The translations under genes were made by a program, and so were the position numbers. DNA of 64,000 nucleotides from an uncultured Flavobacteriales bacterium (GTDB lineage: Bacteria; Bacteroidota; Bacteroidia; Flavobacteriales_E; Vicingaceae). This document shows, one piece after another, positions 1 through 7,189 of this stretch (positions are counted from its first letter, which is position 1; the number at the start of each line of letters is the position of its first letter). Location of the stretch: positions 1 through 64,000 of the forward strand of contig CAJQOH010000028.1 of NCBI GenBank assembly GCA_905479915.1. Direction: 5' to 3'. Below the pieces are notes generated by a model that did not search any database, was not told where the DNA came from, and saw only the letters and a list, made by a program, of their open reading frames with translations.

Positions 1-15
1 GATTTTTAGTGTTAT

Positions 16-276
16 TTAAAGTTGTCCTTCTTCTCTTTTCTGATGGTATTTATCGCATCCTAATGATTCTTGAAAACAGACACAATCCTTTTTATTGACT
101 TGGCAGCTTACATAGCAGTATTGTTCTTTTTCTTCTTCTAAGCTGTCTGAGTCAAACTTTACATGGGTAGCTATATTTTCAATATTCTCGCCTTCAACAT
201 TTTCTATATAAAAATTCAGGATCTTAATTAGTTCTGAAGTACTTTCTCCTGTAATTTCTAGCGTTATTGTTCCCAT
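16..276 (-). CDS. Small hypothetical protein of the integrated element
   Basis: An 86-residue acidic protein that I do not recognise. The N-terminal half reads as a short beta/alpha unit. The last 35 residues carry five cysteines (CYVSC, DCVC, GCDKYH), so metal binding or disulfides are possible. Its ATG lies inside the end of the upstream gene (13-bp overlap), which implies translational coupling as the last visible cistron of a leftward operon starting near 3188. Function unknown; operon context suggests an accessory phage or element gene. Confidence 0.6.
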   Translation of the reverse strand: MGTITLEITGESTSELIKILNFYIENVEGENIENIATHVKFDSDSLEEEKEQYCYVSCQVNKKDCVCFQESLGCDKYHQKREEGQL

Positions 277-548
277 AGGTGATAGCCTTTTTCGTTTATA
301 TTCACTGTTTCTTTTTCTGAACCTATAACCATTATTACTGTTATATCTTTAGGGAGTAACTTATTTCTAACTGCCCTAATTTCATCCATAGTTGGATAGC
401 GTTCTGCATTAGATATAACAAGGTGGTGTTTGTCATTTTTTTTATTTGCAACCACTAGACAGTCTTTGGTTTGGTACATTCTGCTATCTTCTGGCAAACA
501 TTTCGGTACAACGTTCTTTTTGAACTCTATGATCTTAATTTCTTGCAT
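264..548 (-). CDS. Small phage-like hypothetical protein
   Basis: A 94-residue soluble protein. The pattern HLVIS..RYPTMDEI..VRNKLLP....HLWEQ resembles small early proteins in phages and integrated elements whose function is unknown to me. It starts 6 nt after the HTH gene stop and overlaps the next gene by 13 bp, so it is part of the leftward operon. Reality of the gene is supported by tight packing; the family assignment is from memory only. Confidence 0.6.
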   Translation of the reverse strand: MQEIKIIEFKKNVVPKCLPEDSRMYQTKDCLVVANKKNDKHHLVISNAERYPTMDEIRAVRNKLLPKDITVIMVIGSEKETVNINEKGYHLWEQ

Positions 549-554
549 TTGGAT

Positions 555-872
555 TTATCTTTTTCGTTTTCTTGAGAGCACTTCTTTATCCCATTTTTGA
601 ACTTCATGTTTCCAAAAAGTATTGGGTTTTCCGGGTGTATAAGGCAATCCCCATTCTCTGATATACTTATATATGGTGGCACGTTTTATAGGTTGTCCTT
701 CTGTTCCAAAATAATTACAAACATCATCGGTATTCCATCGTTCGTCTTCTTCTTTAACTTCTTGGTAAATAATGAGGTTCTTGTCTTTAAATTTTTGAAA
801 TGCAGTGGTACAAACTTGCTCTAATGCTTGTTGATGTTCAGGGTTATTAATGTCAAATAGAATTACACTCAT
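555..872 (-). CDS. Helix-turn-helix protein, excisionase/MerR-like
   Basis: A 105-residue protein. Residues about 45-100 form an HTH_17-like unit (WNTDDVCNYFG ... RATIYKYIREWGLPYTPGKPNTFWKHEVQKW) with a basic tail, as in excisionases and small DNA-binding regulators. It sits 2 nt after the YqaJ gene stop in the same operon. Likely role: recombination directionality factor or element regulator (inference). No enzymatic motif is seen. Confidence 0.7.
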   Translation of the reverse strand: MSVILFDINNPEHQQALEQVCTTAFQKFKDKNLIIYQEVKEEDERWNTDDVCNYFGTEGQPIKRATIYKYIREWGLPYTPGKPNTFWKHEVQKWDKEVLSRKRKR

Positions 873-874
873 TG

Positions 875-1912
875 CTAATTTTTTAGGTTAATGGATAATC
901 TTCTCGCTCCTTTAATATTGGCTTTCCAGAGTATTGATCCTTGTTCTCCAAAGTCTGCTTTTTCAGTATTTTTCATGATGGTTTTGATTTTTACTGCGTT
1001 TACTAGTTTATCTGATTTGGCAAGGTTTTCGTTTTCTTTGGCTTGATTGTAATGAACTGCTAATTGCCATAATTCGTCTGTTCCTTCTATTGTAATGGGC
1101 GCTACTTTAAAGATCTTATTGAGAAATTCATCTAAAGACTTATCAGGTGTTGCTGCTGGTTCGAGTTCTTGTAGCTCAGCAACTGCTTTTTGTATTTTAG
1201 GATCTTCTAATTGGTCTGGATGGATGTTGTAATAATTGGTTATTCCGTATTCTTCTTTAAGCATTCTTGCTTTAAGTACATTCATCCAGAATTGATGTGA
1301 AAGTCTTTCTATTTTCTCCATAATTTCTTGTACAAATACATCTGAACGATTGAATTCATAGACTTTAAAATCATTGCCATCTACTTCCATAGCTAATGCT
1401 CCGTGTTCATATTCGGTCACCATTAAATAGCTAATCAACTGTACAATATGCTCATAGGGAATATCGTCTGTATATGCTTTTAAGCGGTAGGAAGAAATGT
1501 TTTTACATTCTAATACTCCTCTACCTTTTTTCCCATCTGAAAGAATCATTCGATCTATGGATGAAAAGAGTTGGGGATATTTTGAATTGGTGATGTAAGC
1601 AAATACGGATCGAACATTATTTGTCTTTTTTCCCTCTTTTAAATTGTTGAACATTTCATCTGCATCTCCATCCCAATATTGATATAGATTGGCAATTTCT
1701 GGTTCGTGAAGGTTTCCAAATCCAATAAATCTGTTTGGTTTTACAAAGGGTTCGTATTCTCCTATTTTTTCTAAGTGAAGCTCTAGGGGTGTTTTATAAG
1801 GGGATATGCCTAAAAGTGTAGCAATATCACTTCCTCCTAATCCGCTCTGTCGATAATCTAACCATTGCTGTTCAGACATATCTTTGGTACTAATTCGATT
1901 AATATAACTCAT
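875..1912 (-). CDS. YqaJ-family viral recombinase/exonuclease
   Basis: A 345-residue member of the YqaJ (lambda-exonuclease-like, PD-(D/E)xK) family, which resects double-stranded DNA 5' to 3' for single-strand annealing. Diagnostic features are GLGGSDIATLLGISPYKTP at residues 24-42, GNLHEPEIA at about 67-75, the metal site D120 (SSID) and the E135-x-K137 pair in VLECKN. The C-terminal 100 residues are helical and family-specific. It starts 2 nt after the RecA-like ATPase gene, the classic two-gene phage recombination module. The nuclease call is secure; host or element substrate is inferred. Confidence 0.9.
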   Translation of the reverse strand: MSYINRISTKDMSEQQWLDYRQSGLGGSDIATLLGISPYKTPLELHLEKIGEYEPFVKPNRFIGFGNLHEPEIANLYQYWDGDADEMFNNLKEGKKTNNVRSVFAYITNSKYPQLFSSIDRMILSDGKKGRGVLECKNISSYRLKAYTDDIPYEHIVQLISYLMVTEYEHGALAMEVDGNDFKVYEFNRSDVFVQEIMEKIERLSHQFWMNVLKARMLKEEYGITNYYNIHPDQLEDPKIQKAVAELQELEPAATPDKSLDEFLNKIFKVAPITIEGTDELWQLAVHYNQAKENENLAKSDKLVNAVKIKTIMKNTEKADFGEQGSILWKANIKGARRLSINLKN

Positions 1913-1914
1913 AG

Positions 1915-2928
1915 TTAATTGTTCTGGTCTATTTTTTTGATAGTTTCTTCAGCGGAATTGGCTGATTTTGTTTCTGATTTACCTTCTTTACTTCCTTGCT
2001 TATCTTGGATTTCAAAGCCAGGTAAGTTGATGTTGTATTTAATCTGGAGTGCTGCAGCACGTTTACTCAATGCATTTTTTAACATTCTAACGGTATAGTC
2101 ATATTTTACTTCCTTAATTTTATCAAGGAGCGTGTCTAGTTCGTGAGGCTCGGTTGCTGTATCTATTTCTTTTTTGAGTGGTCCATAAATTTCAATAGGG
2201 CTAGATTTATCTTCTAATCGAGCTTTAAACCGATGCTTTACGTCTTCTATTACTTCTGAAAGGAATGTTGGATAACTATCAGATTTATGGTCTGGTATAA
2301 TGTATTCTGGTAATTCAATGGAATTTTTACCCATTGCATCTTCACTGTGATCGAAACAAAGGATTCTTTTGTTTTCTTTTAAAGTGATATAACCTATTAA
2401 ATCAAAATCTCTTTCAAATATCTTTTTAGAGCTTCCAACTATATCAGGATAGGATTTGTAGTCTTCTGTCCTGTTCCTCTTTACATAGTTATTGTGTGCG
2501 ATTACAACTACATCTTTTTGAAATAATTTTATCGCTTTCATAAATCGTCCGGATTCAGCTTTAATCTCTCCCCAACCGTTTTCTTTAGGTTTGCCTTGGG
2601 ACATAAATAGTTTGGGTTTGGTTTCAAATAAGCAATCTATAATCAATTCCAATACGTCTCCATAGGTATCTATAACAATAGAGTTATATTGTTCTATATC
2701 TTCTTTGGATGCTAAGGTTCTTAATACTTTATTCCAGCTTTCTTTTGCTGATAACTCATTAAAAGTGATTGGTTGAAGTGGATAGGATGCTCGGTGAACC
2801 CCTCGATTAAAATCTAGTAATAATGGATTAAAGCTAGTCAATGCTAAAGAGGTTTTTCCTAATCCTCCTTCTCCAAAAATCATTATTTTAATGTTTCTCA
2901 CTTGAGGGGTGTTAAATTCTAGTGTCAT
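1915..2928 (-). CDS. Phage-type RecA-like/AAA ATPase (Sak4-like)
   Basis: A 337-residue P-loop ATPase. Walker A is GEGGLGKTS (residues 19-27) and Walker B is the hydrophobic strand ending SIVIDTYGD near residue 88. The N-terminal 230 residues match the phage AAA_24/Sak4-type RecA-like core, and the C-terminal tail is charged and probably disordered. Pairing with a YqaJ exonuclease suggests single-strand annealing or strand-exchange help during element recombination or replication (inference). It starts 11 nt after the upstream small ORF. Confidence 0.85.
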   Translation of the reverse strand: MTLEFNTPQVRNIKIMIFGEGGLGKTSLALTSFNPLLLDFNRGVHRASYPLQPITFNELSAKESWNKVLRTLASKEDIEQYNSIVIDTYGDVLELIIDCLFETKPKLFMSQGKPKENGWGEIKAESGRFMKAIKLFQKDVVVIAHNNYVKRNRTEDYKSYPDIVGSSKKIFERDFDLIGYITLKENKRILCFDHSEDAMGKNSIELPEYIIPDHKSDSYPTFLSEVIEDVKHRFKARLEDKSSPIEIYGPLKKEIDTATEPHELDTLLDKIKEVKYDYTVRMLKNALSKRAAALQIKYNINLPGFEIQDKQGSKEGKSETKSANSAEETIKKIDQNN

Positions 2929-2939
2929 AATTATTTTGT

Positions 2940-3188
2940 TTAAGAGATGCCTAACCTTTTTTTTCTTTCTTGTGCTAATTCTTCTAGAATATCGACTATA
3001 TCTTTATCGAAATATCTTTTATTCACTACATTTCTAATCCTTGTTTTATTGGGAACTTCTAATCCTTTTTCTTTGGCTCTTTCTTGAACGGGTAAAACAT
3101 AGTGAGGGGTTATAAATCTCAATAGGTCCGTATTTTCTAATTTATCAATACAGTATTCTTTTAGTGCTTGGCAAGTATCTCTGCTCAT
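2940..3188 (-). CDS. Small hypothetical protein, first gene of the leftward operon
   Basis: An 82-residue basic, mostly helical protein (RDTCQALKEYC, KTRIRNVVNKRYFDKDIVDILEELAQERKKRLGIS). The middle segment NKTRIRNVVNKR resembles a DNA-recognition helix, so a small DNA-binding or regulatory role is possible but unproven. It is the promoter-proximal cistron of the operon 3188 to 16, and its upstream side is the 725-nt repeat-rich gap. I do not recognise the family. Confidence 0.6.
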   Translation of the reverse strand: MSRDTCQALKEYCIDKLENTDLLRFITPHYVLPVQERAKEKGLEVPNKTRIRNVVNKRYFDKDIVDILEELAQERKKRLGIS

Positions 3189-3349
3189 AATTATTTGTTT
3201 TTATACAGGGAAATTTTAAACAAAGTAATCCCTAGTAATACCGTTTGGGGTATCGTAATTAATAGTAAAGTGTTCGATTTAGTTCTCTATAGAACTGCTA
3301 ATTTTGATTGGAAATGATTATTCTAATTTCATATTTTCTTCGTTTTCAA

Positions 3350-3391
3350 GTTTATACCTTCATAAAAAACGAGTGATGTCCTAACCCCTCT
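3350..3391 (+). repeat. Direct repeat, copy 1 (GTTTATACCTT ... GATGTCCTAACCCCTCT)
   Basis: GTTTATACCTT at 3350-3360 is followed 14 nt later by GATGTCCTAACCCCTCT. The same two blocks recur with near-identical spacing at 3830-3873. Role unknown; a protein-binding or recombination site is possible. Confidence 0.65.
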
Positions 3392-3552
3392 CATTTTTCA
3401 TATTAATTGTGTTATTATATTTATAACTAATTCATTCTCTAAAAAGTATCCTTTTTGGCTACTTTTAAGGTAAAACGTTACCATTCTTTTATTAAACGGC
3501 CATATTTTAGCTATAAATGATTCTTTACTGTTTAATAAAGAAATAATAATAG

Positions 3553-3603
3553 CACAAACCTACTGTTCAAGTTTTTCATATTACAACAAGTTATTACAAA
3601 CTT
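3553..3603 (+). repeat. 51-bp imperfect direct repeat, left copy
   Basis: Aligning 3553-3603 without gaps to 5720-5770 gives 40 of 51 identical bases by hand count, including TTTTTCATA and TACAAACTT. The two copies are in the same orientation and bracket the integrase gene. They could be integrase or accessory-factor binding arms, or old attachment-site copies. Confidence 0.6.
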
Positions 3604-3746
3604 TAATAAAGGATAATCATCTAGTATAAATAGGTATGCTATCTAACAAAAATTCACAAATTATATAGATCTTATTAAGAATTGGAAGCTAAAGAATTTT
3701 AAGGAGATAAGAATAGTACATCAAAAATATTTAAACGAAACAATAA

Positions 3747-3782
3747 GTATTAACACTTACTAGTTATTTAGGTATTAACACT
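3747..3782 (+). repeat. Two 11-bp direct repeats GTATTAACACT
   Basis: Identical 11-mers at 3747-3757 and 3772-3782 are spaced 25 nt start to start, in the gap between the integrase gene and the leftward operon. Two same-strand sites at roughly two and a half helical turns suggest a repressor or accessory-factor site, but this is inference from spacing alone. Confidence 0.45.
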
Positions 3783-3829
3783 CTATTAAAGAAAGATTAG
3801 TAATTTCGTAAGATAAATTCTTTTTTAGA

Positions 3830-3885
3830 GTTTATACCTTAGTGAGGGGAAATTGGATGTCCTAAAACCCCTCTTGCCCCTCACT
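3830..3885 (+). repeat. Direct repeat, copy 2, with an inverted repeat
   Basis: GTTTATACCTT at 3830-3840 and GATGTCCTAAAACCCCTCT at 3855-3873 repeat copy 1 at 3350-3391. This copy additionally contains AGTGAGGGG (3841-3849) facing CCCCTCACT (3877-3885), a perfect 9-bp inverted repeat with a 27-nt interior. It lies just beyond the 3' end of the integrase gene. A U-tract follows on the + strand, but no + strand gene precedes it. Confidence 0.65.
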
Positions 3886-3914
3886 TTATTTTTTTAGTAG
3901 AACACTGAAAACAA

Positions 3915-5645
3915 TTAACTTACCTGAGTTTTCCTATTGAACTTGTTGCTCTCTTTTATAGTCTCTGCTGATAAGGAAATTAATTTTGCTTCGGGTTGGT
4001 TTTTGAATTTATTTAATACTGAAGAATAAAAATCGTCACTGATAATATCCATATAAATTTGAGTTGTTGAAAGTTTAGAATGTCCTAATGCTCTCATTAT
4101 TTTAAGTAAGTTCATATCTCTTACAGCCATATTTGTTCCAAATGTATGTCGTGATGTATGAAAACTCAATTGACTCCATCGAGGAAAACAATCTTCAAAT
4201 AACTTCTTACCTCTTCCTCTATAAACTAAAACATTATCATTAAATAATCCTGAACATTCTAACATCTGGTGTAGTGATTCATTGAGTTTTCCATTATTGT
4301 ATTGAACAGGTAAAATTCTGTTCTCTCCTTTTACTTCATCTTTATATTTTTCTATAATAGATAAACAATATTCACTTAACGGAAATTCTTGTAAAACCCT
4401 ATGTCTTATTGTTTTTTTCGGATAAAGACGAACGACTTTAATCATTTTACCATTCTTATCATAGCTATCAATAATATGTTTATGATTCAACTCCTTTAAA
4501 TCACTATGTCTCAAAGGTGCTTCACTCGCAAAACAATACCAATCTCTAACTCTATTATATGATTCTGTCTTACGAAGCAATGACTCTCTGTTTTGACACC
4601 ATTCCTTATCAATTACAAATTCAATCATCTTTTTTTTATCAAAAACATAAGTCTGATAATTACTTATTTTTTTTAATTCCCCAGGAAAATCATATCGTTC
4701 TATATTTTTTCTGATTGTATCTTGCCCTACATCCATAATTTGGCTCAATTCTCTTGCTGTCCAAAATGACTCTCCATTTTCTTTTGCCACCTTAAACCTA
4801 TTAACATATTGATCAAGAATATTTTTTTTAAAATCAATTTCTTTTAATACAGATAATTCTTCATACAATGCAAAGAAGATCTGATTAATTAATGGAGGAT
4901 AAGTACCCTTGAAGAAACCAGAATGCATATGTGGATATTCATCCCCATATTCAGATATGACATCCCTCATCTTAGCTAAATATTTTTTTGCTGTACCATT
5001 ACCAAGATCTGCTCCATTTTTATCAATTAAGTATTCCTTTATGGAATTAAAACAATCCTTAGTAAGGCTATTCAATGTAAGAAATTTATTTTTTTGTAAT
5101 TCGTATTTTTTTATATGCTTTTTTGTTTGTTCCAATATAGTGATCGTACCTTCTACAATATCTCCATCTTTACCTCCCTTATCAATATAATCTTGTACTA
5201 AATCAGAAAGAGTTATTTCGAATGGTTTTTTTCCATCTAGTCTCTCTTTTCTTTGTTTTTTGTATCCACTTTCATCAAACTTTAACATTCTGTTTTCATC
5301 TAATCTTAATCTGTAGGCTTCTTCTAACTCCTCTACACTTGTATCCACCGTATTCCCATAATCATCTTTTCGACTAATTAGCTTCTTAATTTCAAACATT
5401 CTTTTTTTCCAATTCCGAAGAAAATCATTAAGCTTTATTGCTTCATCACTATCTTCTTTTACCCATTTTTCTTGCTTAGTTCTCTTATCAATAAAGGGAT
5501 TCCATTTATCAGGGTTTGCTTTAATTTTCAAACTATGTTGAAATGAGGTCTTTCCTCTTTTAGAGGTTTTATCAAAATATTTTACTTTGATAGTCTTTTC
5601 TTCTGTCTTATCTCTTTGGATAAGGTAAAAATTGATTGTTGCCAT
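3915..5645 (-). CDS. int: Tyrosine recombinase (integrase) with an internal HTH domain
   Basis: A 576-residue tyrosine site-specific recombinase. The order is an N-terminal arm-binding strand region (about 1-60), a SAM-like core-binding domain (about 145-245), an unusual HTH/excisionase-like insert (about 293-345, FWTARELSQIMDVGQDTIRKN), and a catalytic domain with R379, H496-x-x-R499, H522 and nucleophile Y531, so all key residues are present. Bacteroidota integrases of this type are usually about 400 residues, and the excess is the insert plus a long N-terminus. It is transcribed away from tRNA-Asp, with iterated repeats upstream, as expected at an attachment end. It should mediate integration and excision of the element to the left. 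Confidence 0.93.
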   Translation of the reverse strand: MATINFYLIQRDKTEEKTIKVKYFDKTSKRGKTSFQHSLKIKANPDKWNPFIDKRTKQEKWVKEDSDEAIKLNDFLRNWKKRMFEIKKLISRKDDYGNTVDTSVEELEEAYRLRLDENRMLKFDESGYKKQRKERLDGKKPFEITLSDLVQDYIDKGGKDGDIVEGTITILEQTKKHIKKYELQKNKFLTLNSLTKDCFNSIKEYLIDKNGADLGNGTAKKYLAKMRDVISEYGDEYPHMHSGFFKGTYPPLINQIFFALYEELSVLKEIDFKKNILDQYVNRFKVAKENGESFWTARELSQIMDVGQDTIRKNIERYDFPGELKKISNYQTYVFDKKKMIEFVIDKEWCQNRESLLRKTESYNRVRDWYCFASEAPLRHSDLKELNHKHIIDSYDKNGKMIKVVRLYPKKTIRHRVLQEFPLSEYCLSIIEKYKDEVKGENRILPVQYNNGKLNESLHQMLECSGLFNDNVLVYRGRGKKLFEDCFPRWSQLSFHTSRHTFGTNMAVRDMNLLKIMRALGHSKLSTTQIYMDIISDDFYSSVLNKFKNQPEAKLISLSAETIKESNKFNRKTQVS

Positions 5646-5719
5646 AATATAATTGTTTAAGGGTTATGTTTTTACTTGCATTAACATTTATTAACTTCAG
5701 CTTAAACCCTTATGAATGC

Positions 5720-5770
5720 AACAAACGTAGTATTCAACTTTTTCATAATCCTACAACTTCGTACAAACTT
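5720..5770 (+). repeat. 51-bp imperfect direct repeat, right copy
   Basis: Partner of 3553-3603 (40 of 51 matches, ungapped, same orientation). It lies upstream of the integrase start, between the gene and the 13-bp iterated repeats. Confidence 0.6.
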
Positions 5771-5798
5771 CTCACAAAAAACAAGCTGTTTTCAGAAA

Positions 5799-5862
5799 AG
5801 TGGATACAAATAGTGGATACAAATTACAAATTGAGTGGCTACACATAGAAGTCGATACAAGT
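5799..5862 (+). repeat. Four iterated 13-bp repeats, probable integrase arm sites
   Basis: AGTGGATACAAAT occurs twice in perfect tandem (5799-5811, 5812-5824), followed by degenerate copies AGTGGCTACACAT (5834-5846) and AGTCGATACAAGT (5850-5862). All are on the same strand between the integrase gene and tRNA-Asp. Short iterated sites of this kind next to an integrase gene are typical arm-type binding sites of an attachment region. The crossover core itself cannot be assigned because the other element end is outside the window. Confidence 0.65.
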
Positions 5863-5928
5863 TCTTTCCAAAATGGAAAAACCTCCCACGCCCTTACTAT
5901 CAAACAAAATTATGGATATAAATAAACG

Positions 5929-5957
5929 AAAAAAGCCATCCTAAACGGATGGCTTTT
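5929..5957 (-). terminator. Rho-independent terminator of tRNA-Asp
   Basis: Perfect 11-bp stem AAAAGCCATCC (5931-5941) / GGATGGCTTTT (5947-5957) with a 5-nt loop. On the minus strand the stem runs into six U residues, 22 nt beyond the tRNA 3' end. Confidence 0.85.
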
Positions 5958-5979
5958 ACTTAGCTTTAAAACTAATTGT

Positions 5980-6056
5980 TGGCGGTCTGGACGGGACTCG
6001 AACCCGCGACCCCCTGCGTGACAGGCAGGTATTCTAACCAACTGAACTACCAGACC
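5980..6056 (-). tRNA. tRNA-Asp (anticodon GTC), CCA encoded
   Basis: The minus strand folds into a standard cloverleaf. The acceptor stem GGTCTGG pairs with CCAGACC, the anticodon loop is CTGTCAC with GTC, and the T arm has GGTTCGAGTCC. The discriminator G (5983) is followed by genomic CCA (5980-5982). It is a common integration target for tyrosine recombinases, and the integrase gene is the next gene on its 3' side. Confidence 0.97.
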
Positions 6057-6124
6057 TTACTATTAATAGTAATATTGTAATTCTAAAGCAGTATTTTTAA
6101 GATCATTTCCTTTGTTAAGGGCTG

Positions 6125-6154
6125 CAAATATAGATGATTGTTTTTAGTGTGCAA
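6125..6154 (-). promoter_or_regulatory. Bacteroidota-type promoter of tRNA-Asp
   Basis: On the minus strand a -33 TTG (6152-6154) is followed by exactly 19 nt and a perfect -7 box TATATTTG (6125-6132). This matches the Bacteroidota consensus TTG-N19-TAnnTTTG. The predicted start would be about 60 nt before the mature tRNA. Confidence 0.65.
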
Positions 6155-6183
6155 TAAAAAAATGAAAAAAATTATAGAAAATT

Positions 6184-7113
6184 TTACATCATCTTTTTCC
6201 TTTTAACAAGATAGGTTTCTAGTATACTGTTAAACCCTTGATTCACATCAACTTCTACAAGCTCAATTCCAAATTGCAAACAACGTAGTTTTAATCTTTC
6301 AGCACGTTTTGTTATTTCTTCAATGTATTTTTCTCGCACATCATTTGGATGCACTTTTACTTCATCACCAGTTTCTAGATCAATAAATTGATAAGGACGG
6401 TTTTCAAACTTAAAATCCAATTCCTTTTCTTTATCTACAGTGTAAAACAATATAACCTCGTTCTTATTATATTTTAAATGCTGAAGTGCTTCGAAAAGCT
6501 CTTCTTGTTGCGCAACATTTTCCATCATATCGCTAAACAAAATAATTAAAGAACGTTTATGCACACTTTCTGCAATGGTATGCAATGCTTTAATCGTAGA
6601 TGTTTTTGTATTTATCTTAGGATTATTGATTAAACTTTCCAATTCATTAGTCAACCGTTTATGGTGCATAACACTTGACTTATCTGGAGTATGGACATCT
6701 AATTTATCAGAAAAAACACTTAAACCTACAGCATCCCTTTGTTTTTTCATCAAGTTCATAATTGCTGCAGTTGCATAAACAGAAAACTTAATCTTATTAT
6801 ACGCTCCACTATTTTCATAATCAATCTCTGGAAAGTACATTGATGAAGAACCATCAATAACCATATGACACCTTAAATTGGTTTCTTCCTCATATCTTTT
6901 AATAAACAACTTCTCCGTTCTTCCATACAATTTCCAATCAATATGCCTTGTAGATTCTCCTGGATTATAAATACGATGCTCCGCAAACTCAACTGAAAAA
7001 CCATGAAAAGGACTTTTATGAAGACCTGTTACAAAACCTTCCACAATTTGTTTAGCAATCAATTCTAATTTAGAATAACGCTGTATTTCTTGTATGTCTA
7101 TTTTATAACTCAA
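6184..7113 (-). CDS. DUF58 domain protein (vWA-like)
   Basis: A 309-residue cytosolic protein of the DUF58 family, usually found next to MoxR AAA ATPases. Visible hallmarks are GLHKSPFHGFSVEFAEHRIYNPGESTRHIDWK near residues 30-70 (cited as the DUF58 signature region) and a vWA-like core with IDGSSSM near residue 90. No MoxR gene or BatA/BatB partner is adjacent, so its partner must be elsewhere. The long DUF58 N-terminal membrane segment is absent, as in the short Bacteroidota forms. Confidence 0.88.
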   Translation of the reverse strand: MSYKIDIQEIQRYSKLELIAKQIVEGFVTGLHKSPFHGFSVEFAEHRIYNPGESTRHIDWKLYGRTEKLFIKRYEEETNLRCHMVIDGSSSMYFPEIDYENSGAYNKIKFSVYATAAIMNLMKKQRDAVGLSVFSDKLDVHTPDKSSVMHHKRLTNELESLINNPKINTKTSTIKALHTIAESVHKRSLIILFSDMMENVAQQEELFEALQHLKYNKNEVILFYTVDKEKELDFKFENRPYQFIDLETGDEVKVHPNDVREKYIEEITKRAERLKLRCLQFGIELVEVDVNQGFNSILETYLVKRKKMM

Positions 7114-7189
7114 TTGTTGATAACGAATTTTCGAAATTAAACTGTAAAGGTTAAACTTTATTATTTTTCCTGAATTATTATTTAAAATT

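Larger units (their letters stand above)
3189..3914. other. Repeat-rich intergenic region of the element
   Basis: This 726-nt AT-rich gap has no convincing ORF on either strand. It holds a split direct repeat (3350-3391 and 3830-3873), an inverted repeat AGTTCT/AGAACT at 3281-3296, an 11-bp direct repeat at 3747-3757 and 3772-3782, a GTGAGGGG/CCCCTCAC stem at 3841-3885, and the left copy (3553-3603) of a 51-bp diverged repeat whose other copy lies beyond the integrase gene. It probably contains the leftward operon promoter and protein-binding sites; an origin of replication cannot be shown. Confidence 0.6.
5646..5979. other. Integrase-to-tRNA intergenic region (element right end)
   Basis: 334 nt without a credible gene; the one ORF across it starts in the repeats and looks spurious. 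It contains the right 51-bp repeat, the four 13-bp repeats and the tRNA terminator hairpin. The boundary between element and core chromosome should lie within this gap or in the tRNA 3' end. Confidence 0.6.

Noticed and set aside
3189-3914. CRISPR array or replication origin
   Set aside because: Repeats are few, unequal in type and not regularly spaced, and no cas or replication initiator gene is present. Origin function is not supportable.
4909-5190. ORF on the + strand inside the integrase gene
   Set aside because: It overlaps a conserved integrase in antisense, with no start context or homology; it is a composition shadow.
5666-5848. 60-codon ORF between the integrase and tRNA-Asp
   Set aside because: It runs through the 51-bp and 13-bp repeats, has no recognisable domain, and is best explained as chance.
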